Of a DNA stretch of 13,142 nt, positions 7,045-13,142 are shown in pieces. Within the stretch, counting starts at the first letter, position 1; each line of letters begins with the position of its first letter. The notes beneath the pieces were generated by a model. The model was not told the origin of the DNA. It made no database searches and worked only from the letters and a program-made list of their open reading frames with translations. The position numbers and the translations under genes were made by a program. The stretch spans positions 1 through 13,142 of the forward strand of contig CAJWDO010000019.1 of assembly GCA_913031555.1 (NCBI GenBank), read 5' to 3'. Source of the DNA: an uncultured Alphaproteobacteria bacterium. GTDB taxonomy: Bacteria; Pseudomonadota; Alphaproteobacteria; Puniceispirillales; Puniceispirillaceae.

Positions 7045-7970
7045 GAATCCAGCCATCCTTCGGCACCGGTCTTCACAAAGGTTCCGGCGTTCAACTCGCG
7101 AAACGCCTCCTGAAGTTCGGCCCGGCTGTTCATCACGATCGGCCCGTGCCAGGCCACCGGCTCACGAAGCGGCGCGCCTGAGATCAACAGGAACCTCACA
7201 CCATGCTCGCCAGCGGTGACCTCGACCTCGTCACCGGCACCAAACACCACCAGCGTGCGGTTTCCGGTCCGGTCGCGGATCTTCACCTCCTCGCCGGCGA
7301 ATTCCTTCTCGACATTGACACCGAACGGCGCCGAGGCGTTGCCGAAACTGGCATCGCCCTCGAATATATAGGCAAAGCCTTGGCGGCGTGTATCGAACGG
7401 AAAGCGCTTTTTCGTGTTCGCCGGCATGGCGATGTCGAGATAGGAGGGATCGGTGTCGATACCGTCGACAGGCCCGCGATAGCCACGATAATCGCCGGCG
7501 ATGACGCGGATATGCGTGCCGTCATCATCGGTCAGTGTATTGATATCAGGCGATTTGATGTCCTGATAGCGCGGCGTGCACATTTTCTGATCGCGCGGCA
7601 GGTTGGCCCATAGCTGGAACCCGTGCATCTGGCCCTGCGCGTTGCCGGTCGGCATTTCCTGATGGATAATTCCGGACCCGGCGGTCATCCACTGCACATC
7701 ACCGTCACTGAGAACCCCGCGATTGCCAAGCGAGTCACCATGCTCGACATTGCCCTTCAGGACATAGGTGATGGTCTCGATCCCGCGATGAGGATGCCAC
7801 GGAAATCCCTTGAGATATTCTGCCGGATCGTCATTCCGGAAATCATCCATCATCAGGAAGGGATCAAAGGGATCAGTGTCACCAAAGCCGAAAACACGGT
7901 GAAGATGGACGCCGGCCCCCTCCATTGTCGGGGTGGCTTCACTTTGCATCTTGATGGGGCGGATCGACAT
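7032..7970 (-). CDS. Pirin family protein (bicupin)
   Basis: Pirin-type double cupin. Family members bind Fe or another metal; some have quercetin 2,3-dioxygenase activity, others act as redox-sensing co-regulators. Numbering from the chosen start, the N-terminal cupin shows GFPWHPHRGIETITYVLKG (55-73) and GSGIIHQEMP (99-108), giving the four expected metal ligands His59, His61, His103 and Glu105. The C-terminal cupin follows and ends in REPVAWHGPIVMNSRAEL, typical of pirins. The length is 312 aa. I chose the start at MSIRPIK (7970) because AGGA lies 9 nt upstream and pirins commonly begin this way; an ATG at 8000 would add 10 residues but has no ribosome site. It lies 96 bp after the 106-aa gene and 50 bp before the DUF1989 gene on the same strand, probably one operon. 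The substrate is unknown. Confidence 0.92.
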   Translation of the reverse strand: MSIRPIKMQSEATPTMEGAGVHLHRVFGFGDTDPFDPFLMMDDFRNDDPAEYLKGFPWHPHRGIETITYVLKGNVEHGDSLGNRGVLSDGDVQWMTAGSGIIHQEMPTGNAQGQMHGFQLWANLPRDQKMCTPRYQDIKSPDINTLTDDDGTHIRVIAGDYRGYRGPVDGIDTDPSYLDIAMPANTKKRFPFDTRRQGFAYIFEGDASFGNASAPFGVNVEKEFAGEEVKIRDRTGNRTLVVFGAGDEVEVTAGEHGVRFLLISGAPLREPVAWHGPIVMNSRAELQEAFRELNAGTFVKTGAEGWLDSRGR

Positions 7971-8066
7971 ATTGGGGATTCCTGTTACCTGTTCCTGCAT
8001 AGAGATGTGGGTCCGGCCGCCGGCAAATCAACCGATACACATCCACGAATGACCGCACCCTCGCAT

Positions 8067-8387
8067 CTATTCTGCCCCGGGAACGTCTCCCTCGATCACA
8101 AGTGCCGCCTTCACATCAGCCTGATAGGAGATTTCGCGCGGACTGAGTGAATTGGGAAAGCGGGACATCTCTGCCAGCAAATCACGTACGGCCTTTATAT
8201 GAGCTTCATTGTCATATTCCCAGACGGAGACCACCTCATGCGGTTTCGCCTGTGACTGGGAAATCTTGCAACTGGCTTTCAACCCGCGGCTGCGGATCAG
8301 TTCAAAGGCGCTGCCGGATAGACTGAGAAACATGGTGGCATGCTCCTCACTCTGAAAGGTTCTGACTGTGACCCTGATGATTGACAT
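8067..8387 (-). CDS. Unrecognised 106-aa protein, possible small alpha/beta-barrel fold
   Basis: A small soluble protein that I cannot assign to a named family. It opens with a beta strand (SIIRVTVRTF, 2-11), then a helix (12-34), GLKASCKIS (35-43), a strand VVSVWEYDN (52-60), a helix (61-75) and a C-terminal strand region. This beta-alpha-beta-beta-alpha layout fits dimeric A/B-barrel or monooxygenase-like proteins. The start at 8387 is supported by AAGGAT (8397-8402) 9 nt upstream. The same frame is open to 8690, but that longer version would overlap the divergent DUF1446 gene and has no ribosome site. It appears to head an operon with pirin and DUF1989. The WEY motif and its spacing from an upstream 'GL' match those in the 137-aa protein at 1061-1474, which suggests a shared fold. 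Confidence 0.7.
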   Translation of the reverse strand: MSIIRVTVRTFQSEEHATMFLSLSGSAFELIRSRGLKASCKISQSQAKPHEVVSVWEYDNEAHIKAVRDLLAEMSRFPNSLSPREISYQADVKAALVIEGDVPGAE

Positions 8388-8488
8388 GACACTAATATCC
8401 TTGCAGTTCACGCTGACCTGAAAATGGCTGTCAGCATAGCATGACACCGCGCCGTCATCGACCACACATGCGGGGCTGTGCGCCCATC

Positions 8489-8534
8489 TCCGGGGCCAAT
8501 CCGGGGCCATATCCGGGTCCGTCTCCGGATTCAT
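8489..8534. repeat. Four degenerate tandem repeats of TCCGGGGCCAT in a divergent intergenic region
   Basis: Copies start at 8489, 8500, 8512 and 8524: TCCGGGGCCAA, TCCGGGGCCAT, TCCGGGTCCG and TCCGGATTCAT. The period is 11-12 bp, close to one DNA helical turn, so all copies face the same side. They lie in the 230-bp gap between the divergent 106-aa gene and the DUF1446 gene, where regulator-binding iterons would be expected. Decay along the array is visible. Confidence 0.5.
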
Positions 8535-8617
8535 GTCTGAACTGGCATCTGGCGGTGTTGCCATCCTGGCGCTAGGCTTGTGGGAGCAAGACCGGATTAC
8601 GCGATGATCGAGCCACC

Positions 8618-10027
8618 ATGACCCCGCTACCACCGATACGAATTCTGTCGCCGACCGCCATCCTCGGGTACGGGTTTCCCGAATCCTCATTCGCGGCTGG
8701 CCTGAAGATGAACCCGGATGTTATCGCCGTCGATGCAGGATCGACCGACCCGGGGCCCTATTATCTTGGGGCCGGCATATCCTTCACAACTCGGCCAGCT
8801 GTCAAACGTGATCTTAAACTGATGCTTGCTGCCGGGCGTGAGCGCAACATTCCCGTCCTGATCGGCAGTGCCGGCGGCGCCGGCGCGCGTCAGCATCTGG
8901 ACTGGTGCGTCGATATCATCCACGAAATCGCCACCGAAGACGGTTTGGCCGGCAAATTGGCGGTGATCCCCACCGACATCGGCAAGGACAGCGTGCGCGC
9001 GGCGCTTGGCGGCAGCAATGGAAATGATAATGGCAATGGCAATGGCGCGATCCGGCCAATGCCGGCGGGACCCCCGCTGGCCGAGGAGGCCGTCATCGCC
9101 TCCACCAACATCGTCGCGCAGATTGGTGAGGCGCCGCTAATCAGCGCGCTTGCCGACGGGGCCGATGTGGTGATTGCGGGCCGATGCTATGACCCGGCCG
9201 TGTTCGCCGCCCTGCCGATCATGCGCGGCTATCCTGTCGGGCTCAGTCTTCATATGGGCAAGATCCTTGAATGCGCCGCCATTGCCGCGGTGCCGGGCAG
9301 CGGGGCCGACTGCATGTTTGCGACGCTGGATGAAACAGGTTTCACGGTTGAAACGCTGTCGGATGATCGGATCTGCACGGTCACCTCAGTGGCGGCGCAT
9401 ACGCTGTATGAAAAATCCGATCCCTACAGGTTGCCGGGTCCGGGCGGCACGCTCGACCTCGCCAACACCGCCTTTGAACAGCTTGATGACCGGCGCGTCA
9501 GAGTCACCGGAACGATTTTCGACCCGTCGCCATGTCATATGATCAAACTCGAAGGGGCGCGGCGGACAGGCTATCGGACGGTATCCATCGCCGGCGTGCG
9601 CGCGCCTGACTTTATTGCCGGGCTTGATGACATTCTTGACGGCGCGCGTGCCACCGTTACCGGGCAATTTCCGCAGATCATGCAAGACACGGCCACCCTG
9701 CTTTTCCGCGCCTATGGCCGCGACGGGGTGATGGGGTCGCTGGAGCCTGAACGGCATCAACTGCCGCATGAAATCGGTCTGATCATCGAGGCCGTCGCGC
9801 CAACTCAGGACCTGGCCGACGCCATCTGTGCCTTTGCGCGCTCGACCCTTCTGCATTTCGGATATGAGGGTCGCAAATCCACCGCCGGCAATCTGGCCTT
9901 CCCCTATTCACCATCAGATTTCAAGGCTGGCGAGGTCTATGAATTCAGTGTCTATCATCTGATGCGGATCGATGATCCGGTGGCCGTCTTTCCGGCCGAG
10001 ATGATGCCGCTTGGAGGCCGGCCATGA
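8618..10027 (+). CDS. DUF1446 / AtuA-like family protein
   Basis: Member of the DUF1446 family, named for AtuA of the acyclic terpene utilisation pathway of Pseudomonas; the reaction is not established. The diagnostic N-terminal stretch is VDAGSTDPGPYYLG (38-51), followed by the glycine-rich IGSAGGAGARQHLD (82-95), AGRCYDPAVFAALP near 190, and a C-terminal half with YEGRKSTAGNLAFPYSPSD. It is soluble and 469 aa long, with no signal peptide. A low-complexity Asn-Gly insert (residues 134-143) interrupts the N-terminal half. The start ATG has only a weak GAG upstream. Its stop overlaps the next gene's start (ATGA at 10024-10027), so the pair is almost certainly translated together; DUF1446-DUF4387 adjacency is widely seen, implying a two-subunit enzyme or complex. 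Its substrate may be a CoA- or hydroxy-acid-type catabolite, but that is a guess from family context. Confidence 0.88.
   Translation: MTPLPPIRILSPTAILGYGFPESSFAAGLKMNPDVIAVDAGSTDPGPYYLGAGISFTTRPAVKRDLKLMLAAGRERNIPVLIGSAGGAGARQHLDWCVDIIHEIATEDGLAGKLAVIPTDIGKDSVRAALGGSNGNDNGNGNGAIRPMPAGPPLAEEAVIASTNIVAQIGEAPLISALADGADVVIAGRCYDPAVFAALPIMRGYPVGLSLHMGKILECAAIAAVPGSGADCMFATLDETGFTVETLSDDRICTVTSVAAHTLYEKSDPYRLPGPGGTLDLANTAFEQLDDRRVRVTGTIFDPSPCHMIKLEGARRTGYRTVSIAGVRAPDFIAGLDDILDGARATVTGQFPQIMQDTATLLFRAYGRDGVMGSLEPERHQLPHEIGLIIEAVAPTQDLADAICAFARSTLLHFGYEGRKSTAGNLAFPYSPSDFKAGEVYEFSVYHLMRIDDPVAVFPAEMMPLGGRP
9017..9046 (+). repeat. Hexanucleotide microsatellite AATGGN x5 inside the DUF1446 gene
   Basis: Five consecutive 6-nt units (AATGGA, AATGAT, then AATGGC three times) encode the Asn-Gly-rich linker at residues 134-143. 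The unit length keeps the reading frame, so copy number could vary without breaking the protein. Confidence 0.7.
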
Positions 10028-10341
10028 CCTGCCTTGCCGATGTCACGAGCGTAATCCGGTCAAAGAATGCCGGGCCGTATGAATTGACACTCGATATCAT
10101 CTTTACCGAAAAGTTCTGGTTCGATGAAGCGCTCAGGTGCGATCTGATCAACAGGGCGGTCATCGCCGGTCTGTATGGCGTGGACGAAAGCGATGTGTTG
10201 TCCATTGTCGGTTTTGCGCCGGCCAACGCCATCAAGGCAACACTGCGGCGGCCTCTGGCATCGGGCGCGGTTGGCGAGACGGACGTCTATGGCGCGCAGC
10301 AGCATGCGCCGCTTCTGAAACTGACGTTCGGCAATGAATGA
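10024..10341 (+). CDS. DUF4387 family protein, partner of the DUF1446 protein
   Basis: A 105-aa soluble protein of the DUF4387 family. Typical features are the N-terminal VTSVIRSKNAGPYELTLDII (7-26), then FDEALRCDLINR (33-44) and VGFAPANAIKATLRRP (62-77), with a C-terminal DVYGAQQHAPLL. The start codon overlaps the stop of the upstream DUF1446 gene as ATGA, indicating translational coupling and probably a defined stoichiometry. In many genomes the two domains sit side by side or are fused, so this is best seen as the small subunit of an enzyme of unknown reaction. The gene ends 17 bp before the converging DMT exporter; no terminator hairpin is visible between them. Confidence 0.87.
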   Translation: MTCLADVTSVIRSKNAGPYELTLDIIFTEKFWFDEALRCDLINRAVIAGLYGVDESDVLSIVGFAPANAIKATLRRPLASGAVGETDVYGAQQHAPLLKLTFGNE

Positions 10342-10358
10342 AGCCCTTTCGACGGCAA

Positions 10359-11264
10359 TCAGAACTTCTCGCGCCGCCGCAGTTTCAACACGCCGGGAAG
10401 TCGTTTAACCACCGTACCGCTGGTGATAATCAGCGCCATGCCAAGCCAGGCAAGCATGTCGGGAAGCGTGCCAAAGATCACCAGACCGATGATCACCGCC
10501 GCGATGATCTCGAAATAGGTGAAGGGCGCTACCTTGTCGGCTGACGCCATCGACATCGCGGTTATCATCAAAGTCTGGCTGAGCGCGGTCAAAACGGCCA
10601 GCGCGGCGATCACCAGCATCTGATCGGTGGTGGGAAGCTGCCAGACAAAGGGAACCGACAGGCTGAGCGCCGCAGTCGCCGCAAGCGCCCCCCACAGCGA
10701 GACAACAACCGGGTCCGAAAGTACGCCAAGCTTGCGATTGAACAGCATCTGCAATGCCACCATCATGCCGGTGAACAGAATGAACATGGCCGCCGGATCG
10801 ATGCCTGTAAGATCGGGTCGCACCACCAGCAACACCCCGGAAAATCCGCCAATGACACCGAGCCAAGCCGATTTCGACACACGCTCCCCCAGCACCCAGG
10901 CCGACAGCGCCACCATGATAAAGGGATAGATATAGAGGATCGAGATGGCGTTTGCATAATCCACATGCCGCACCCCGTACATGAATGCGGTGTTGCCGGC
11001 CGCCAGCATCAAACCCCGCGTTACCTGGACCAGTGGCCTGGCGGGCCGAAAACAGGCCGGCCCGACACGCCACAGCGCCAGTGGCACAAGCAGCAACGCA
11101 TAGCCCGCGAAGCGGAACCAGCTGACAAGTGGCGGTGACATGCTGTCAGTCAGGATCTTCATCAAGGCGCCACTCAATGCCGCAAGACACAGCGCGGTCA
11201 ACATGATGATGATAGCAGCGGTTTCGACCGGAATACGGCGAAGAAAATCTGGTGCACTTGGCAC
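10359..11264 (-). CDS. DMT superfamily EamA-type transporter
   Basis: An integral inner-membrane protein of 301 aa with about ten hydrophobic helices arranged as two EamA repeats. The first helix begins at about residue 14 (ETAAIIIMLTALCLAALSGA). The first repeat ends near VLGERVSKSAWLGVIGGFSG and the second carries the matching ASADKVAPFTYFEIIAAVII and FGTLPDMLAWLGMALIITSG. Members of this family export or import amino acids, nucleobases and other metabolites; the substrate here cannot be inferred. The C-terminus is short and basic (LKLRRREKF), consistent with a cytoplasmic tail. The start codon is GTG at 11264 with no strong ribosome site; the next in-frame ATG at 11204 would cut into helix 1, and a TGA at 11297-11295 closes the frame upstream, so GTG is the better choice. 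It is divergent from the Gfo/Idh gene. Confidence 0.9.
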   Translation of the reverse strand: MPSAPDFLRRIPVETAAIIIMLTALCLAALSGALMKILTDSMSPPLVSWFRFAGYALLLVPLALWRVGPACFRPARPLVQVTRGLMLAAGNTAFMYGVRHVDYANAISILYIYPFIMVALSAWVLGERVSKSAWLGVIGGFSGVLLVVRPDLTGIDPAAMFILFTGMMVALQMLFNRKLGVLSDPVVVSLWGALAATAALSLSVPFVWQLPTTDQMLVIAALAVLTALSQTLMITAMSMASADKVAPFTYFEIIAAVIIGLVIFGTLPDMLAWLGMALIITSGTVVKRLPGVLKLRRREKF

Positions 11265-11358
11265 GGAGGCGCCACCAATCAGGACAGGTTGTTGTCAGGG
11301 AATGATGGCACAGGACACGCTGCAGTGATATTGAAAAGCCAACCGGGGAAAATCAGCC

Positions 11359-11371
11359 GGTGAAAGTCACC
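11359..11371. promoter_or_regulatory. Inverted repeat GGTGA-AAG-TCACC, candidate operator
   Basis: Perfect 5-bp arms with a 3-nt spacer lie in the 192-bp divergent region between the DMT transporter and the Gfo/Idh gene. An overlapping ACCGG/CCGGT pair (11342-11346 and 11357-11361) sits just upstream. No regulator gene is in view, so a binding role is inference. Confidence 0.25.
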
Positions 11372-11384
11372 TTGTCCTTTGCCG

Positions 11385-11396
11385 TCTGCTGGCAGA
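11385..11396. promoter_or_regulatory. Inverted repeat TCTGC-TG-GCAGA, candidate operator
   Basis: Perfect 5-bp arms around a central TG form a compact palindromic site 60 bp before the Gfo/Idh ATG, a position where repressors or activators often bind. It could be chance in a sequence of this size. Confidence 0.25.
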
Positions 11397-11456
11397 GACT
11401 GCGAATGATTGATGGCGACAAGACTTGATCATGATTCGAATGAAGGGAACAGGACC

Positions 11457-12413
11457 ATGCGCTTTGGCATTCTGGGAGACGCGAAGATTGCGCGCGAAAA
11501 GCTGTTACCGGCGATCCGCGCTGCCGGCCATGAGGTTACTCATATAGGCCGGCGTGATGCCAGTGGCGGCGCCGATCAAGTGTGGGGTGATGTAGCGATC
11601 TGCAGCTATGAAGAGCTGCTGGCCAACCCGGATGTCGAGGCCATCTACAACCCGCTGCCGAACCACCTTCACGTGCCAATGGCGATCCGCGCGCTGGAGG
11701 CTGGCAAGCCTGTTCTGAGTGAAAAGCCGCTGGCGCTGTCCCTTGCCGAGCTTGATGCCGTCGAAGCAGCGACGGCGCGCTCCGGCCTCTATCTCTATGA
11801 TGGCTACATGGTGCGTTATCACCCGCAGTGGGACTGGATCCGCGGAATCGATGTTGGCCAGCGAAAGCAGCTGAGCGCGCATTTCTCGTATCCACCTCAA
11901 CCAACTGGCAATATCCGGAATTTCGCCGACTGGGGCGGCGGGCCCATCTGGGATATCGGCTGCTATTGCCTGATCTCCGGGCTGATGCTGTTTGACGGCA
12001 CACCCGAACTTGTGGCTGTCACCAAGGAACCCGAAGAGGCGCTCGATGTTGAAAAGGCGGCAACCGCCATTGTCGATTTCGGCGGCGGTCAGGTGCTGCA
12101 TTTCACCTGTTCCAGCGGCACCAGTCTATGCCAGAGCGTGCAGCTTGTCGGCACGGACGGCTGGGCGCGTCTCGACGTTCCCTTCAACCCGCCACCGGTG
12201 ACCACCGGGCGCTGGGCGCATCGAGACAGGACGCCAGGTGGCATGCTGGGGCTTGGCGTCGAGGTTGCCTTTGATGAATGTGACCAGTATCAGCTGATGG
12301 TCACGGATTTTGTGGCGGCCGTCGAAGAGGGACGTTCCACCAACCTGCATGATGCGCGTGAAATGGTTGGCATCCTGTCGGCGCTGGTGGCAGCAGACCG
12401 CAGCAGCTCTTAG
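11457..12413 (+). CDS. Gfo/Idh/MocA family NAD(P)-dependent oxidoreductase
   Basis: A soluble dehydrogenase with an N-terminal Rossmann domain and a C-terminal alpha/beta substrate domain. The nucleotide-binding start is MRFGILGDAKIAREKLLPAI (1-20), followed by YNPLPNHLHVPMA (64-76) and the family's SEKPLAL (90-96), whose Lys is the usual catalytic residue. The second domain has DWGGGPIWDIGCYCL (about 156-170), matching the 'GGG..-D-GCY' motif of the xylose dehydrogenase / dihydrodiol dehydrogenase-like branch. It probably oxidises or reduces a sugar or cyclic diol. The length of 318 aa is normal. The start at 11457 is favoured because AAGGGA (11443-11448) lies 8 nt upstream and the Rossmann strand begins immediately; an ATG at 11409 would add 16 non-conserved residues. 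Divergent from the DMT gene, it ends 3 nt from the converging methyltransferase. Cofactor choice and substrate are not readable. Confidence 0.9.
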   Translation: MRFGILGDAKIAREKLLPAIRAAGHEVTHIGRRDASGGADQVWGDVAICSYEELLANPDVEAIYNPLPNHLHVPMAIRALEAGKPVLSEKPLALSLAELDAVEAATARSGLYLYDGYMVRYHPQWDWIRGIDVGQRKQLSAHFSYPPQPTGNIRNFADWGGGPIWDIGCYCLISGLMLFDGTPELVAVTKEPEEALDVEKAATAIVDFGGGQVLHFTCSSGTSLCQSVQLVGTDGWARLDVPFNPPPVTTGRWAHRDRTPGGMLGLGVEVAFDECDQYQLMVTDFVAAVEEGRSTNLHDAREMVGILSALVAADRSSS

Positions 12414-12416
12414 CCA

Positions 12417-13082
12417 TTATCGGCGGCGGGTAATCAGGAATGTGACATCATGTTTGACCTGGCGGGTCGGATGCGAGGTCACATTGCCGAATTTTGCCTC
12501 GAAGGCTGCCACCATCGCATCGCGTGACGCGTAATATATATTGTTGCGTATCACAGGTTCGCGGGCGCAGAGCAGATTGATGGCCATGCCGTGGCGGCTG
12601 GCCTGCCAGCAGGCAGCAAGTTCATCGATAATATAACGCTGCCAGCGCGCGGCGTCGGGGGTCAGGCACAGGTTGAAGGTGCCCGAAAACAGACAGTAAT
12701 CAACCTGCATCGGTGGCGCCTTGCCGATGGTAAAATGCGCTTTCATATCCGGAAATTCTGCGCGACAGGCGCGGATCATCGCCGGGGTGACATCGACGCC
12801 GCGATATCCCCAATCGGCAAGAGCCGGGCGGCCCCGCATATAGCCCAGCAGCGCACCGTAGCCACATCCCATATCAGCGATCAGCGGTGCGCCACCAGAT
12901 TGCCGTGCCGTGTGGGCATGGCTGATTGCGGCAAGCAGCGCGGCAAAGCGTGCGGACTGGGTTTTTGCCGAATTCCAGAAGACGCCCTGCGGCGTTGGTC
13001 CGTGCTGGCCAAGGCAGGCGGCATAGGCGCGGGTGATCCGGGCATCAAGCGAAAAGGGCATAGGTGATCTGAAAAGACTCAT
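12417..13082 (-). CDS. Class I SAM-dependent methyltransferase
   Basis: A Rossmann-fold methyltransferase of unknown substrate. From the ATG at 13082, motif I is IADMGCGYGALLGYM (68-82), the acidic ribose strand is YRGVDVTPAMI (93-103), and the post-motif strand is VDYCLFSGTFNL (127-138). The N-terminal YAACLGQHGPTPQGVFWNSAKTQ region and C-terminal HDVTFLITRR strand frame the core. It is not an obvious paralogue of the methyltransferase at 5701-6300: sequence outside the motifs differs. The start is uncertain: TTG at 13112 adds 10 residues without a ribosome site, ATG at 13082 has only a distant AGGA, and ATG at 13061 is also possible. The gene converges on the Gfo/Idh gene with 3 nt between stops. 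Its promoter region is cut by the window edge, so upstream operon partners are unknown. Confidence 0.85.
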   Translation of the reverse strand: MSLFRSPMPFSLDARITRAYAACLGQHGPTPQGVFWNSAKTQSARFAALLAAISHAHTARQSGGAPLIADMGCGYGALLGYMRGRPALADWGYRGVDVTPAMIRACRAEFPDMKAHFTIGKAPPMQVDYCLFSGTFNLCLTPDAARWQRYIIDELAACWQASRHGMAINLLCAREPVIRNNIYYASRDAMVAAFEAKFGNVTSHPTRQVKHDVTFLITRRR

Positions 13083-13142
13083 GAAAGAAGATATTTTTCC
13101 TGTGTTTGGCAAAGAGGCAGGCCGGTGTGGTAGATTCTGCGA

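Noticed and set aside
10405..11073. 222-codon frame overlapping the DMT transporter on the same strand.
   Set aside because: Shifted frame of a clear membrane protein; Cys/Gly/His-rich with no hydrophobic pattern.

Overview
This 13.1 kb window looks like a compact, GC-rich chromosomal stretch from an alphaproteobacterium. The gene content (catabolic reductive dehalogenase, DUF1446/DUF4387 pair, urea-carboxylase-associated protein, pirin, DMT exporter) and the very short intergenic gaps resemble marine alphaproteobacteria, possibly the SAR116 group. That placement is an inference from style and content, with no marker gene to prove it. I see no rRNA, tRNA, transposase, integrase or CRISPR array.

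Layout, left to right. A nucleoside hydrolase (3-947, +) is followed by a small unrecognised protein (1061-1474, +). These face a two-gene minus-strand unit: arsH (4830-5546), read first, then a very large fused reductive dehalogenase (1513-4740). Divergent from arsH is a class I methyltransferase (5701-6300, +), which ends 3 nt from a converging minus-strand unit of three genes: a 106-aa protein (8067-8387), a pirin (7032-7970) and a DUF1989 protein (6304-6981). Divergent from that unit is a translationally coupled DUF1446 (AtuA-like) and DUF4387 pair (8618-10027 and 10024-10341, +). A DMT/EamA exporter (10359-11264, -) converges on this pair. Divergent from the exporter is a Gfo/Idh/MocA oxidoreductase (11457-12413, +), which ends 3 nt from a second methyltransferase (12417-13082, -).

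The most notable gene is the dehalogenase. One polypeptide carries a corrinoid-dependent RdhA module, two [4Fe-4S] motifs, a phthalate-dioxygenase-reductase-like flavin/NAD module and a C-terminal plant-type [2Fe-2S] ferredoxin. It has no Tat signal and no rdhB anchor gene beside it. This is the architecture of the cytoplasmic, NAD(P)H-driven 'self-sufficient' catabolic dehalogenases (BhbA type), not of respiratory ones. Its likely operon partner is ArsH, an NADPH:FMN/quinone oxidoreductase, with no other arsenic genes nearby.

The rest of the window is a patchwork of short catabolic or detoxification units facing alternately left and right. A common pathway cannot be shown from sequence alone, but the mix (dehalogenation, quinone or flavin reduction, pirin-type cupin, CoA/terpene-type DUF1446, NAD-dependent dehydrogenase, exporter) would fit use of halogenated or aromatic organic compounds.
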